In this document: positions 25,776 to 34,601 of the stretch, piece after piece
Position numbering within the stretch: the first letter of the stretch is position 1
How the letters are laid out: the number at the start of each line of letters is the position of its first letter
From: Metaclostridioides mangenotii
Lineage (GTDB): Bacteria > Bacillota > Clostridia > Peptostreptococcales > Peptostreptococcaceae
DNA length: 64,000 nt
Assembly (NCBI RefSeq): GCF_018917235.1
Contig: NZ_JAHLOF010000003.1
Location: 248,001-312,000 of the forward strand
Direction of reading: 5' to 3'
Program-made: the position numbers and the translations under genes
Notes under the pieces: model-generated
Databases searched by the model: none
What the model was told of the DNA's origin: nothing
Seen by the model: the letters and a program-made list of their open reading frames with translations, nothing else

Positions 25776-26754
25776 CTGGTAAACTGCCTCCTAATGATTT
25801 TGGATTGCTGTCAAATAAATAATTGAAATATGTATTGTACTCTTTCTTTGTTTCATTAATGGGTATATACTTTAAATTTGCTCTTTCTATTGATTTTTCT
25901 ATTATAGCCTTCTCTGTAGAAACTCCTATTTCTCCACAATAGTTTGCTAATTCACTTTTATTTGAGTTCGCCCAAACTACACTTTTGTTTACCTCTGTTA
26001 AAAATCCTTCCACAAATTCTTTGTTATCTTTTAGAAAACTCGATTTTACAATTACGGTTGCTTGAGGAAATCCAAATTTTGATTCGTTCAAATCTTTATA
26101 TTCATCATTTAGACTTTTAAATATCTTTACATTTTCTTTTTTAGCCATCAATGCGCTAAGTGCTGGCTCTGGTACAACCGCCGTATTTGCTTTTCCTGAA
26201 ACGATCATTGGAACTAGTTCACTAACTGCATTTACATAGTCCAAAGTTACATCATTACTAACATCGATACCTTTATCCTTTAAAATAGTTTGAGTTGTTA
26301 TATCAGGTGTAAGACCTTTCCCAGTGTTTACTATAGTTTTTCCTTTTAGGTCATCGTAACTATTTAATTCCTCTGTTGAAATTAAATATAACGACCCAGA
26401 CCCTGTAGTTCCTGCTATAGCATAATCTTTAGTCTTATTGTAAGCAATGGCAGCCATATTTGAAGGCACTATAGCAATATCCGCATCACCTTTCATTACT
26501 GTTGTTGATAGTTCATCTGGAGTTGCTTTTACACTGTAGTCAACTTTATAGTTTGGTTTGATTTCTGGCTTTTCTTTTATAAGTTTTGCTATTGATATTG
26601 TTGGAAGTCCATCAGGTGAAGCTACCGTTACAGTTTTAGTCTCTGCTTTAGGTTGCTCTTTAGTATTTCCTCGGTCATTTTTATTTGCACATCCAGTTAA
26701 TACCCCTACAGCTAAAATGATACTTAATAATAATATTGATAACTTTTTCATCAT
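25750..26754 (-). CDS. ABC transporter substrate-binding lipoprotein, NMT1/SsuA-like
   Basis: 334 residues with signal peptide and lipobox LTGC at Cys22. Two-lobe periplasmic-type fold: PDGLPTISIAKLI near 53, KGDADIAIVPSNMAAIA near 93, LKGKTIVNTGKG near 138, and SGKANTAVVPEPALSALM near 187, where the second lobe recognises ligand. Members of this group carry sulfonates, taurine, or thiamine-pyrimidine precursors. No TPP or HMP-PP riboswitch is seen in the 250 bases upstream. GGAGGT precedes the ATG at 26754. Confidence 0.85.
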   Translation of the reverse strand: MMKKLSILLLSIILAVGVLTGCANKNDRGNTKEQPKAETKTVTVASPDGLPTISIAKLIKEKPEIKPNYKVDYSVKATPDELSTTVMKGDADIAIVPSNMAAIAYNKTKDYAIAGTTGSGSLYLISTEELNSYDDLKGKTIVNTGKGLTPDITTQTILKDKGIDVSNDVTLDYVNAVSELVPMIVSGKANTAVVPEPALSALMAKKENVKIFKSLNDEYKDLNESKFGFPQATVIVKSSFLKDNKEFVEGFLTEVNKSVVWANSNKSELANYCGEIGVSTEKAIIEKSIERANLKYIPINETKKEYNTYFNYLFDSNPKSLGGSLPDEGIFMEK

Positions 26755-26900
26755 TTTACCTCCTATAATTTAAATTTTTTAAGTTTTTATATTTTTCTAG
26801 ATTTCTTATCTAAAGAATTTTTAACTTATAAATATAATTCTAAATATTTTTTCCAATATATGCAAATTATCTTGTAAGAATTCATACACTAAACTAATTG

Positions 26901-26941
26901 ACGGGAATTAAAATTAATATGTTCATAATTTTAATTCCCGT
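26901..26941. terminator. Strong hairpin downstream of the histidine kinase gene
   Basis: A perfect 15-base stem (ACGGGAATTAAAATT with AATTTTAATTCCCGT). The following minus-strand bases CAATTAGTTT are a poor T-run, so it may terminate weakly or stabilise the mRNA end. Confidence 0.55.
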
Positions 26942-27005
26942 TTGTTGAATATTATATATTTTTGGCATATTAAATTTTTTATAATTAAAAACTACATGTG
27001 TAATT

Positions 27006-28418
27006 CTATAATTTATCAATTTCAGGAATTACAACTACAAATTCACTGCCTTTACCTTCTACACTATTAACATATATACTTCCACCATGTAAATCCACAA
27101 TTGACTTTACAATAGTAAGACCTACTCCGATACCACCAGTATCCTTGCTTCGAGATTCATCTATTCTATAAAATCTTTCAAAAATATAATTCATTTTGTC
27201 ATTAGGTATTCCAATACCATCGTCCTTTATATGAATCTTTATATCATTATTATCCCTATATGCTCTTATATTTATATTTCCATACTCATTTGTATATCTA
27301 ATAGCATTTGATAGTAAATTTAACACAACTTGAGTAATCTTTTCTTTGTCTAAATAAGTGGTGATATCTTCAATATCTGATGTTATGTTTATGTTTTTTT
27401 CTAAGGCACTCGCTTGATTATTGTAGATCGTATTTTTAATAATACCAGCTACGTCTACTTCACTTAATTCCAGTTTACTTTTCTCACTATCAAATTTGGC
27501 TAGATTTTTTAGTTCATTGACTAGATGTGTAAGCCTTATAACTTCTTCATTTACACTGTTTAATCTCTCATTGCTTGGCTCCCATATTCCATCTATCATT
27601 GCCTCGATATGTGTCTGTATATTTGTAAGTGGAGTCCTGAGTTCATGAGCGACATCTGTAGTTAGTCTCTTCCTCAAATTTTCCTGTTCATCTAACTTAT
27701 ATGCTAGTTCATTAATCGAAGAAATAAGCTTATCAATCTCAGATATATTGCTCTCATATTCTAACTTCTGCTTATATCCACCCTTTCCCATCTCATTTGC
27801 CATATTTGATACGATCTCTATTGGTCTTGAAATTTTATTTGCAATAAGAATAGCTATCATTATTGTAATTATTGTCATAACAATCCCTAATATTGCAATT
27901 ATTTTATTTATCTCATTTAAAAAATTTACGTCATTGTCCATATAATACAGTGATCCATAAGATCCAACACTTGCGATTCCAATCGGTTTCTGACTTCCAT
28001 CATATAGCTCATGTAATTCTACTGTATAATCACCATCCCAATTATTATGCATATTATTCATATTGTTCCTGATACTTCCCATGACTTCATGACATCTACT
28101 TCTATTGCTTTGCATTGCTCCCCAAACCAAATTTTTATCTTGGTCGTATACTTCAACAAATATACCTTTACTGATCGCAATATCTCCCATTTTTTTAATA
28201 CTCATTACATCCCATTTATTGTCTTTATATCCGGATTCTATAGAATTTAGCATTACAGAGACTTCTTTATCGTAATTTTTAGTTATATAATCTCCGAATT
28301 TCTTTTGAAAAACCTTATTTATAGATACCCCTATCGCTACCACAACTAATAATATTACTGAAACTAAAGTTATTATTAATCTTTTGTTTAAACTTGTCTT
28401 CTTACTCCTGTAGTCCAA
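27006..28418 (-). CDS. Sensor histidine kinase (HAMP, HisKA, HATPase)
   Basis: 470 residues: membrane helix at 15-35, extracellular sensor region to about 165, second helix 168-192, HAMP to about 245, phosphoacceptor His in TTDVAHELRTPLTNIQTH near 258, then HATPase with LSNAIRYTNE near 363, DDGIGIP near 388 and GGIGVGLTIVKSI near 415. The sensor region is short and has no recognisable PAS or Cache signature. TTG start at 28418 overlaps the regulator gene by 17 bases, with GGGGTAGG upstream. The secreted protein encoded at 29220-29552 is a possible partner. Confidence 0.9.
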   Translation of the reverse strand: MDYRSKKTSLNKRLIITLVSVILLVVVAIGVSINKVFQKKFGDYITKNYDKEVSVMLNSIESGYKDNKWDVMSIKKMGDIAISKGIFVEVYDQDKNLVWGAMQSNRSRCHEVMGSIRNNMNNMHNNWDGDYTVELHELYDGSQKPIGIASVGSYGSLYYMDNDVNFLNEINKIIAILGIVMTIITIMIAILIANKISRPIEIVSNMANEMGKGGYKQKLEYESNISEIDKLISSINELAYKLDEQENLRKRLTTDVAHELRTPLTNIQTHIEAMIDGIWEPSNERLNSVNEEVIRLTHLVNELKNLAKFDSEKSKLELSEVDVAGIIKNTIYNNQASALEKNINITSDIEDITTYLDKEKITQVVLNLLSNAIRYTNEYGNINIRAYRDNNDIKIHIKDDGIGIPNDKMNYIFERFYRIDESRSKDTGGIGVGLTIVKSIVDLHGGSIYVNSVEGKGSEFVVVIPEIDKL

Positions 28419-29082
28419 ATTTATAACCTACCCCATATACAGTTTGTATAATTTTTGATTTTTTCGTATCTTTTTCAATTTTTTGTCGTAAGTTTTTAAT
28501 ATGGGCATCTATTATCCTATCAAGCTTTTCGTAGTGTTCATCAATGGTAAGCTCAAGCAGTAGCTCTCGATCAAATATTCTTTTTGGATTTTTAGCTAAA
28601 AGCAATAATATCTTATATTCAGTATTTGTAAGAGTAACAATTTCACCTCTTACTTTCACTTCATGGGACGTAGTATTTATTTCTAACTCGTCTTCAAATA
28701 TTAATGTATTTTTATGTGAGTTATCAATTTTTCTTAAAACAGCTTTAACTCTTAGGACAAGTTCCTTCACATTAAATGGTTTACATACATAATCATCACA
28801 ACCAGTGTAGAACCCTTCAATTTTATCTTCATCCTCTATTTTTGCTGTAAGCATAATTATATGAACATTAGATGTTTCTCTTATTTTTTTACAAATCTCC
28901 TCTCCAGTTATATCAGGCAACATTCTATCTAAAATCACAATATCAATTTCATTTTTATAAAAATAATCAATCGCTTGTGATCCGTTATTCGCTACTATGC
29001 AATTATATCCTTCTTTATCTAGATAGGCCTTTACGACCTCAGTTATTTTAGCTTCATCATCTACTATAAGTACATTAAACAT
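28402..29082 (-). CDS. OmpR/PhoB family response regulator
   Basis: 226 residues: receiver with acidic pair Asp8-Asp9, phosphoacceptor Asp52 in DIVILDRMLPD and Lys101 in YVCKPFNVKELV, followed by a winged-helix DNA-binding domain (VTLTNTEYKILLLLAKNP near 145, YGVGYKF at the end). It forms an operon with the histidine kinase that follows. GAGGGAG precedes the ATG. The 137-base gap to the secreted-protein gene upstream has a terminator, so the pair is likely read from its own promoter. Confidence 0.93.
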   Translation of the reverse strand: MFNVLIVDDEAKITEVVKAYLDKEGYNCIVANNGSQAIDYFYKNEIDIVILDRMLPDITGEEICKKIRETSNVHIIMLTAKIEDEDKIEGFYTGCDDYVCKPFNVKELVLRVKAVLRKIDNSHKNTLIFEDELEINTTSHEVKVRGEIVTLTNTEYKILLLLAKNPKRIFDRELLLELTIDEHYEKLDRIIDAHIKNLRQKIEKDTKKSKIIQTVYGVGYKFGLQE

Positions 29083-29177
29083 TCTTCTCCCTCGACTTTC
29101 TATATAGGATTCTTAAATCAAATATATCATATAATTGTTGATACTTTATGAATTTTTTATTAAATTTTAAAATAAAA

Positions 29178-29199
29178 AACACCTACATATGTAGGTGTT
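29178..29199 (-). terminator. Terminator of the secreted-protein gene
   Basis: AACACCTACATATGTAGGTGTT is a perfect palindrome followed by TTTTATTTT on the minus strand, 20 bases past the stop. Confidence 0.88.
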
Positions 29200-29219
29200 C
29201 ATAAAAAATTTTAATAAAT

Positions 29220-29552
29220 CTAACGACGACAATTTCCTGCTCCATTACAGTCGCCCCTGTAGTTTCCGTTATTGTTATTATATCTTTGATTATTTCTATA
29301 TTGATATTGATTTTTGTTATTTTGCCCATTTGTATATTGGTTACTATCCAATGTTTCTATTTTATCTGCTTTCTGATACAGAGTTTCAAATTGTGCATTA
29401 TTTTGAGCGTTATCTTGGTCAGCACTAATTGTTGCCACATTGTTATTGTATATTTGGTCACTTACTGATGTATTATCATTTGCAAAAACATTCATACCGA
29501 AAGCTCCTAATACTAATCCTAATCCTAATGTACCTATTAATGATTTTTTCAC
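29220..29552 (-). CDS. Small secreted Asn/Gln-rich protein beside a two-component system
   Basis: 110 residues. A signal peptide of about 24 residues (MKKSLIG...NVFA) is followed by a mature region of low complexity. The last 40 residues are mostly Asn, Gln, Tyr, Arg and Gly. It ends GDCNGAGNCRR, so two cysteines five residues apart could form a disulfide or bind metal. GTG start behind GGGAGTG. No known domain is recognised. Its place directly upstream of a response-regulator gene, with its own terminator, resembles small extracytoplasmic proteins that report to or are controlled by the adjacent kinase, but that link is inference. Confidence 0.75.
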   Translation of the reverse strand: MKKSLIGTLGLGLVLGAFGMNVFANDNTSVSDQIYNNNVATISADQDNAQNNAQFETLYQKADKIETLDSNQYTNGQNNKNQYQYRNNQRYNNNNGNYRGDCNGAGNCRR

Positions 29553-29640
29553 TTAAAACACTCCCTTAATTTAATTCTTAATTTAATATTAATCAACTTT
29601 TATGAATAAATTATGAATGGTACGGGAGTTTTATCCTAAC

Positions 29641-30546
29641 TTATTTTGTCTCGTTTAAAAGTCTTATATAGTGATTAGCTTCACGTAAAACATGGTCTGC
29701 TAAAAGTGGTAGTATAATAGATCTAATTTTACATTCTGCTATACCTTCGGTTCCAGCAGCTTTAAAATCTCTATATTTTATAGTTTCAGTCAGTGTTTGA
29801 TTCGTAACACTTGGTAAAGTAGCTTCATTAGCAGCTCTAGCGCTATTTAACAAATCATTATATTGTTTAGCATAATCATTGGCGGTGTTTATTAAATCAT
29901 TTTCTGTTGGATCAAGCAATCCTCTTATAAACATTGCATGTTCCATCATTATCTGATCCCAGAAAAGCTCCATTTCCTTAACATCAGCGTTGATCTCTTC
30001 TCTGTTTTCTATGTTCATTAAAAGTGTATTATACATTTGAGCTTCACGTAAGATATGGTCTATTAATAAAGGATAGTTCATTGTAAATATATTACAAGAT
30101 AAGACGTTATTTAATATCATAATCTTAAAATTAATTAAACCATCTAATAGCATTCTTGCATTAGAGTTAAGCACCATTACACTTTGCATTAGTTCAGGTG
30201 TAATATTTGGATTATTACCACTTTGTAACTGAGATTCCCTGATGGTAATATTTTTATTAATCGGTATGCCTGTAAAATTCTCTGTTTTTTGTTCACTGCC
30301 TAGTGTAAAATCAGTAATTATTTCCCCAGAAGACAGAGCATCTCTACTAATAATTCCGTTACTTAACTGAACTGTATATTCCAACAATCTTTCAAATTGT
30401 TGTCTATAATTATCAGCTATATCAGAATAGTCTTTATTTTTAGGTGTAAATCCAGCTTCTAAAAAAAGTGAGTGTTCTTTCATTATTCGTCCAAAATATA
30501 AATGCAGTTCAAGGGATAAAATAACATAATTTTGATCATTAATCAT
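29641..30546 (-). CDS. DUF2935 protein, double hemerythrin-like repeat (copy 2)
   Basis: 301 residues, all alpha, made of two similar halves. Half one has SLELHLYFGRIMKEHSLFLE near 11-30 and DHILREAQMY near 164. Half two has MELFWDQIMMEHAMFIRG near 190-207 and DHVLREANHYIRLL near 283. In each, Glu and His residues at helical spacing could ligate metal, as in hemerythrin-like bundles. DUF2935 proteins are common in clostridia and bacilli with no fixed function. GGAG precedes the ATG. It follows a close paralogue separated by a terminator, so each copy has its own transcript. Confidence 0.82.
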   Translation of the reverse strand: MINDQNYVILSLELHLYFGRIMKEHSLFLEAGFTPKNKDYSDIADNYRQQFERLLEYTVQLSNGIISRDALSSGEIITDFTLGSEQKTENFTGIPINKNITIRESQLQSGNNPNITPELMQSVMVLNSNARMLLDGLINFKIMILNNVLSCNIFTMNYPLLIDHILREAQMYNTLLMNIENREEINADVKEMELFWDQIMMEHAMFIRGLLDPTENDLINTANDYAKQYNDLLNSARAANEATLPSVTNQTLTETIKYRDFKAAGTEGIAECKIRSIILPLLADHVLREANHYIRLLNETK

Positions 30547-30610
30547 TGTAAATCTCCTTTCTTTGTCTTAAGAAAATATATGCCTATAAAGTTATTACTA
30601 TTACACTCAA

Positions 30611-30656
30611 AATTAAAATAATGGTGATATCGTAGGATATCACCATTATTTTAATT
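30611..30656 (-). terminator. Long perfect terminator hairpin of DUF2935 copy 1
   Basis: A 21-base perfect stem around the loop GTAG, with AT-rich ends that provide T-runs on both strands. It lies 34 bases past the stop of the upstream paralogue. Confidence 0.88.
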
Positions 30657-30689
30657 TTTATATATATATAAAATCAAGTAATTTTAATA

Positions 30690-31598
30690 TTAATCCATAA
30701 TTTTTAAAATTCTGATATAGTTGTTGGCTTCTCTTAATACATGATCTGCAAGTAGAGGCTGAATTATTGAACGAATTTTACATTCATTAATTCCTTTAAC
30801 TCCTGATTCCTTGAAATCTCTAAATTTTACAGTTTCATCTAATGTTTCACCAGTTATACTATTTATCAATGTATTAGCAGCTTGATCTAATCTATTTATT
30901 ATTTCACTGTAAACTCTGGCAAAATCATTTGCGGAATTAATTAATTTGATTTCTGTTGGGTCTAACATTCCTCTTATAAAAAGCGCATGTTCCATCATTA
31001 TCTTATCCCAAAACCTTTCAGTTTTCTTTACATCAGGGTTTTCTATATCTTCTCCATTTTCTAACATCATAAGTTGATCACTGTACATTTGAGATTCATG
31101 CAATAAATGTTGAAGCATAAGTGGATAATTTGATGTTGTTATATTGCAAGAAAGAACTTGATTTAACACCATAGATTTAAAATTTATAAAAGACTCAACC
31201 AGCATTCTAGCATTAGTATTTAATTGTTTAATATTTTGATAAAAATTTGGAGTGATATTAGGGTTTGTACTACTATGTAACTGAGCTTCCATCAACGTAA
31301 TATTTTTATTAATAGTTATTCCTGTGAAATTTTCTGTTTTTTGCTCACTTCCAAGTGTATATTCCGTAATTATTTCTCCTGATGTAAGTACATCGCTTCT
31401 TACAACACCATTTCCAAACCTAACTACTTGGTCTAACAATCCTTCAAATTGTTGTTTAAAGTGATCTGCCATCTGTGACATATCAAAATCTTTTGGAGTA
31501 AAGCTTGCCTCTAAAAAGATCGCATGTTCTTTCATTATACGCGCAAAAAATAGATGTAATTCAAGAGATAAAATAACATATCTTTCTTCACTTACCAT
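30690..31598 (-). CDS. DUF2935 protein, double hemerythrin-like repeat (copy 1)
   Basis: 302 residues, the same two-repeat layout as copy 2 and extensively identical, for example GSEQKTENFTGI, EIKLINSANDFA against ENDLINTANDYA, and PLLADHVLREANNYIRIL. Putative metal ligands are in LELHLFFARIMKEHAIFLE and FWDKIMMEHALFIRG. Leader sequences of the two genes (AGAAAGGAGATT) are almost the same, which fits a recent tandem duplication including the ribosome site. Cytoplasmic. Function unknown; oxygen or metal binding is the structural guess. Confidence 0.82.
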   Translation of the reverse strand: MVSEERYVILSLELHLFFARIMKEHAIFLEASFTPKDFDMSQMADHFKQQFEGLLDQVVRFGNGVVRSDVLTSGEIITEYTLGSEQKTENFTGITINKNITLMEAQLHSSTNPNITPNFYQNIKQLNTNARMLVESFINFKSMVLNQVLSCNITTSNYPLMLQHLLHESQMYSDQLMMLENGEDIENPDVKKTERFWDKIMMEHALFIRGMLDPTEIKLINSANDFARVYSEIINRLDQAANTLINSITGETLDETVKFRDFKESGVKGINECKIRSIIQPLLADHVLREANNYIRILKIMD

Positions 31599-31708
31599 TG
31601 TTAATCTCCTTTCTGTTTCTTAAGATTATATATGATTTTGTTTGTATAACTATGACTAAAGACTTTATATTGTAATAAAGAAGAAGTGTTATATTTTATC
31701 TTCAAAAT

Positions 31709-31746
31709 AAAATACCCAAAGATCCTTTAGACTCTGTGGGTATTTT
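31709..31746 (-). terminator. Terminator of the SDR gene
   Basis: AAAATACCCA pairs with TGGGTATTTT across an 18-base loop and continues as TATTTT on the minus strand. Confidence 0.75.
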
Positions 31747-31801
31747 ATAATTTCTTCTATAAATAAATTTAGGCTATAAACAATTTTTTTCCTTACAATC
31801 C

Positions 31802-32578
31802 CTAAACTATTGAGAATCCACCATCAACTAGTAGATACTGACCACTAACATATGAAGCACCTTCGGAAGCGAAGAATAAAAGTGGTCCGTTTAGTTCTCC
31901 TCTAGATGCTGGTCTTCCTGCTGGGCAAAGTGCATTGTACATATTTAAGAAGTCTTGAGCCTTAAATAATGTATTGGCTGTCATTTCTGATTCGAATAAT
32001 CCAGGACAAACAGCATTTACTGTAATACCGTATTGTGTATACGAAGCTGCCATTCCTTTTGTTAATCCAATTACTCCCGCTTTAGTTGTATTATATGAAT
32101 GTCTCCATAATGCTTCTGGCTTATCTGCTAAGATCGCATTAATTGAGGCTGTATTTATTATTCTTCCATACTTATTTTCTTTCATTACTGGAATTACATA
32201 TTTACTCATGTGTATTATCCCTTTAAGGTTGACATTTATGGCCTTATCCCAATCCTCATCACTTAGAGTCTCTACGCTTCCTCCAACTGCTACTCCCGCA
32301 TTATTAAAAAGTATATCTATTTTTCCGTAATGATCAACGATTGTTTCTACTGCATTTTTTACACTTTCTTCATCCGATACGTCACATTGAACTGCAAAAA
32401 CTTTTCCAACGCCCTTTGCATTTATTTCATCTGCTAGTTCATCTAATCTATCTTTTCTACGAGCTAAAATTGCTACACTTGCTCCATGTTCGGCAAACGC
32501 TCTTGCTGCATCTGCTCCTAAACCACTTGATGCTCCGGCTATTACTGCTACTCTATCTTTAAAATCGAATAAACTCAT
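31802..32578 (-). CDS. Short-chain dehydrogenase/reductase (SDR)
   Basis: 258 residues. Cofactor motif GASSGLG near residue 15, Arg residues after strand 2 (LARRKDRL) suggest NADP(H) preference, NNAGV near 90, catalytic Ser in NTASINA near 142 and the YNTTK pair near 161-165, then the substrate loop CPGLFESEM. The protein ends SGQYLLVDGG, the usual SDR dimer tail. It resembles gluconate 5-dehydrogenase and 3-ketoacyl-ACP reductase type enzymes, but the substrate cannot be told. Single-gene unit with AAGGTG before the ATG and its own terminator. Confidence 0.88.
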   Translation of the reverse strand: MSLFDFKDRVAVIAGASSGLGADAARAFAEHGASVAILARRKDRLDELADEINAKGVGKVFAVQCDVSDEESVKNAVETIVDHYGKIDILFNNAGVAVGGSVETLSDEDWDKAINVNLKGIIHMSKYVIPVMKENKYGRIINTASINAILADKPEALWRHSYNTTKAGVIGLTKGMAASYTQYGITVNAVCPGLFESEMTANTLFKAQDFLNMYNALCPAGRPASRGELNGPLLFFASEGASYVSGQYLLVDGGFSIV

Positions 32579-32772
32579 TCAAATCACCTTCCAAATAATA
32601 TTTATTGTGTTGCTTTATATATACCCTTATTATTTAGATTTAACATATTTTATAATAAATATCATAATCAAATTTTTGTCAATTTACTTTAAAGACTAAA
32701 ACTGACAATATATTATTAGAAATTGATCGTTACCACTTATACACTTCTTTTAGTTTATTTTTAAATAAAAAA

Positions 32773-32794
32773 AGACTAGGTGATAACCTAGTCT
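32773..32794 (-). terminator. Terminator overlapping the VanZ-RDD stop codon
   Basis: AGACTAGGT and ACCTAGTCT pair around GATA, with seven T following on the minus strand. The stop codon TAG at 32793-32795 is at the base of the 5' arm, so the stem starts before translation ends. Confidence 0.85.
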
Positions 32795-33890
32795 AGCTAT
32801 TTTTTCTCTTTATATTTACATTTTTAGTTCCACTATATTTCTCATAAAAAAGTGTCTTATTTTTTTTAAATACACAATATGAAAAATTAATAAATATAAA
32901 TAAGTTATATGCAAGTAGTATAATAAAAATTACTATTATATAATTCTTGTAAAAATATTGATTTAAGTCTTGTATTTTTAAAAGTAGTTTATTAATTCCA
33001 AATACTCCATAGTAAAGTATCCCATATCTAATAAATAGTTCTCTAAACGTTATTTTATCATTTTTACCTTTTACCTTAATTCCAACTAATAATTTTCCTA
33101 TTGTTTTACCATTAGTTAAGTAAGCTATTAAAATAAAATAAATAAAAACAGTAATTATTTGAATCGAAATATGTGTCTTTATATTAGGAATAAATCCAAG
33201 AATAGCCCAATCTATGAAATAAGCAAAGAATCTTTTAATATAGCCCACTTCAAGATTTTCAATATCTATTTCACCATCTAAATTATCAGTTTTAGGAAGA
33301 ACATAACTGAATAATGGGGCTATTGAATAACCAATAAATCCACCCAATGTATTTAACATTAAATCATCTACATCAAATATTCTGTAAGGGGCATTATAAA
33401 TTCCGTATAGCCCTGTTAATTGTGTCAACTCAAAGAATAGTGATACTAAAAATGTAATAATAAGAGTCTGTTTTAGACTTCTCTTAAAATAATATTTTAA
33501 AAAAATTCCAAGTGGTAACAATATAATCGCATTAAAAGCAGCTTGTAAAAAAGCTCTTTCTTTTAATATATAAATAAATGTTGATGGTTTATTAAATTTC
33601 AATGAAGTTTCACTAAGAAAATCACTAATAAATTTGAATGGTACTAATTGTACATGTTGTGTTCCAGGTGATTGTAAACTCAGTACATCTCTTGTATTAG
33701 GCAATGGAAGTATAACTAGATAATAAGCAGTCAATAAAAATAGTAAAAACGAATACAAAATTAAAACTCTAAACTTATTAATATAACCGTATTTTCTATA
33801 TTGAAATATTGCAAACGGTAATGTGAATAGTATCGCTAAAAAAGGAAATGTTATAAATGCTATCTTTATTGGAAAAATATAACCGTCCAT
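32793..33890 (-). CDS. VanZ-like domain fused to RDD membrane domain
   Basis: 365 residues with eight or nine membrane helices. Residues 40-205 are VanZ-like: VILPLPNT near 60, QLVPFKFI near 81, FNAIILLPLGIFL near 115, FFELTQLTG near 152 and DVDDLMLNTLGGFIGY near 168. Residues 218-330 are RDD-like: GYIKRFFAYFIDWAILG near 218, NGKTIGKLLVGIKV near 262 and FRELFIRYGI near 282. VanZ gives low-level teicoplanin resistance in Enterococcus. RDD proteins are linked to salt stress and transport. AGGAGG precedes the ATG. The fused form suggests an envelope-stress protein; substrate unknown. Confidence 0.85.
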   Translation of the reverse strand: MDGYIFPIKIAFITFPFLAILFTLPFAIFQYRKYGYINKFRVLILYSFLLFLLTAYYLVILPLPNTRDVLSLQSPGTQHVQLVPFKFISDFLSETSLKFNKPSTFIYILKERAFLQAAFNAIILLPLGIFLKYYFKRSLKQTLIITFLVSLFFELTQLTGLYGIYNAPYRIFDVDDLMLNTLGGFIGYSIAPLFSYVLPKTDNLDGEIDIENLEVGYIKRFFAYFIDWAILGFIPNIKTHISIQIITVFIYFILIAYLTNGKTIGKLLVGIKVKGKNDKITFRELFIRYGILYYGVFGINKLLLKIQDLNQYFYKNYIIVIFIILLAYNLFIFINFSYCVFKKNKTLFYEKYSGTKNVNIKRKNS

Positions 33891-34092
33891 ACTTAACCTC
33901 CTTTGTATAATTATTATTTGTATTGTATTATATCACATTCCTTAATTTTATTAAGTTAAATCACATTATATTACGAAAATGTAAGGTTATAAATAGCATA
34001 TTATCTATATTTTCTAAATTTTAAACATAAAATCTATATTTATAATTTGTAGACTTAAGATATATTTTTTATATACTGATAAGCGAAATACT

Positions 34093-34121
34093 TTGACATC
34101 AATAGATATAATTTATATTAT
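34093..34121 (+). promoter_or_regulatory. Promoter of the Bfd-like gene
   Basis: TTGACA (34093-34098) and TATTAT (34116-34121) are separated by 17 bases. Transcription should begin near 34128, about 50 bases before the start codon. Confidence 0.7.
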
Positions 34122-34176
34122 AAAAACATAAACATTTATATATAAACCATAATCTAAATCTAAGGAAGTGTATAAA

Positions 34177-34395
34177 TTGCATAATGAAGATTGTAATGAA
34201 AAAGTCTGTTACTGCAATAATGTTACAAGAGAAAATATATTTAAAGCAATGCAAAATGGAGCTGATACTGTAGAAGATGTAATTAAGGAAACTGGAGCTA
34301 TGCTTAATAGCAACTGCGCTGTTAATAATCCTAAAAAAACTTGTTGCTATAAAGATATAGTGAAGGTTTTTAATGATTTAAAAGGGAATGTTTAA
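34177..34395 (+). CDS. Small Bfd-like [2Fe-2S] protein with altered cysteine spacing
   Basis: 72 residues if read from TTG at 34177, which has AAGGAAG at correct spacing. A GTG at 34168 overlaps that ribosome site and is less likely. The sequence VCYCNNVTRENIFKAMQNGA resembles the start of the BFD-like [2Fe-2S] domain with its CxC pair, followed by DTVEDVIKETGA. The second ligand pair is normally CxxC close after a glycine turn. Here the cysteines are Cys-x8-Cys-Cys (NCAVNNPKKTCC). So it may bind a cluster through different residues, or bind another metal. No partner enzyme is adjacent. Confidence 0.7.
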   Translation: MHNEDCNEKVCYCNNVTRENIFKAMQNGADTVEDVIKETGAMLNSNCAVNNPKKTCCYKDIVKVFNDLKGNV

Positions 34396-34557
34396 TATAG
34401 TATAAATACTTATTTAAATAGATGAAGATACCTCGACTTTAAATTTACAATAGTTGTATTTATCAACATCCCCATTTTTTAGTTATTTTTTAACAGATGT
34501 AAGCTGATTGTAAAAACTAGCCTTGCTTTAAAGAAATAATATTGATGTAACAAAATA

Positions 34558-34595
34558 AAAAAGTTGTCTCAAAGTTAACTTTGAGACAACTTTTT
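34558..34595. terminator. Bidirectional terminator between the Bfd-like and CWB2 genes
   Basis: AAAAAGTTGTCTCAAAG and its complement form a 38-base perfect palindrome with A-runs and T-runs on both sides, able to stop the plus-strand small gene and the minus-strand CWB2 gene. Confidence 0.92.
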
Positions 34596-34601
34596 ATTTA
34601 T

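Noticed and set aside
26755-27005. TPP or HMP-PP riboswitch for the SsuABC-like operon
   Set aside because: No CTGAGA or related conserved core is found. The only structure is the hairpin at 26901-26941 near the kinase gene end.
32793-33890. Full vancomycin resistance locus
   Set aside because: Only the VanZ-like domain is present. No VanH, VanA, VanX or VanRS genes lie nearby.
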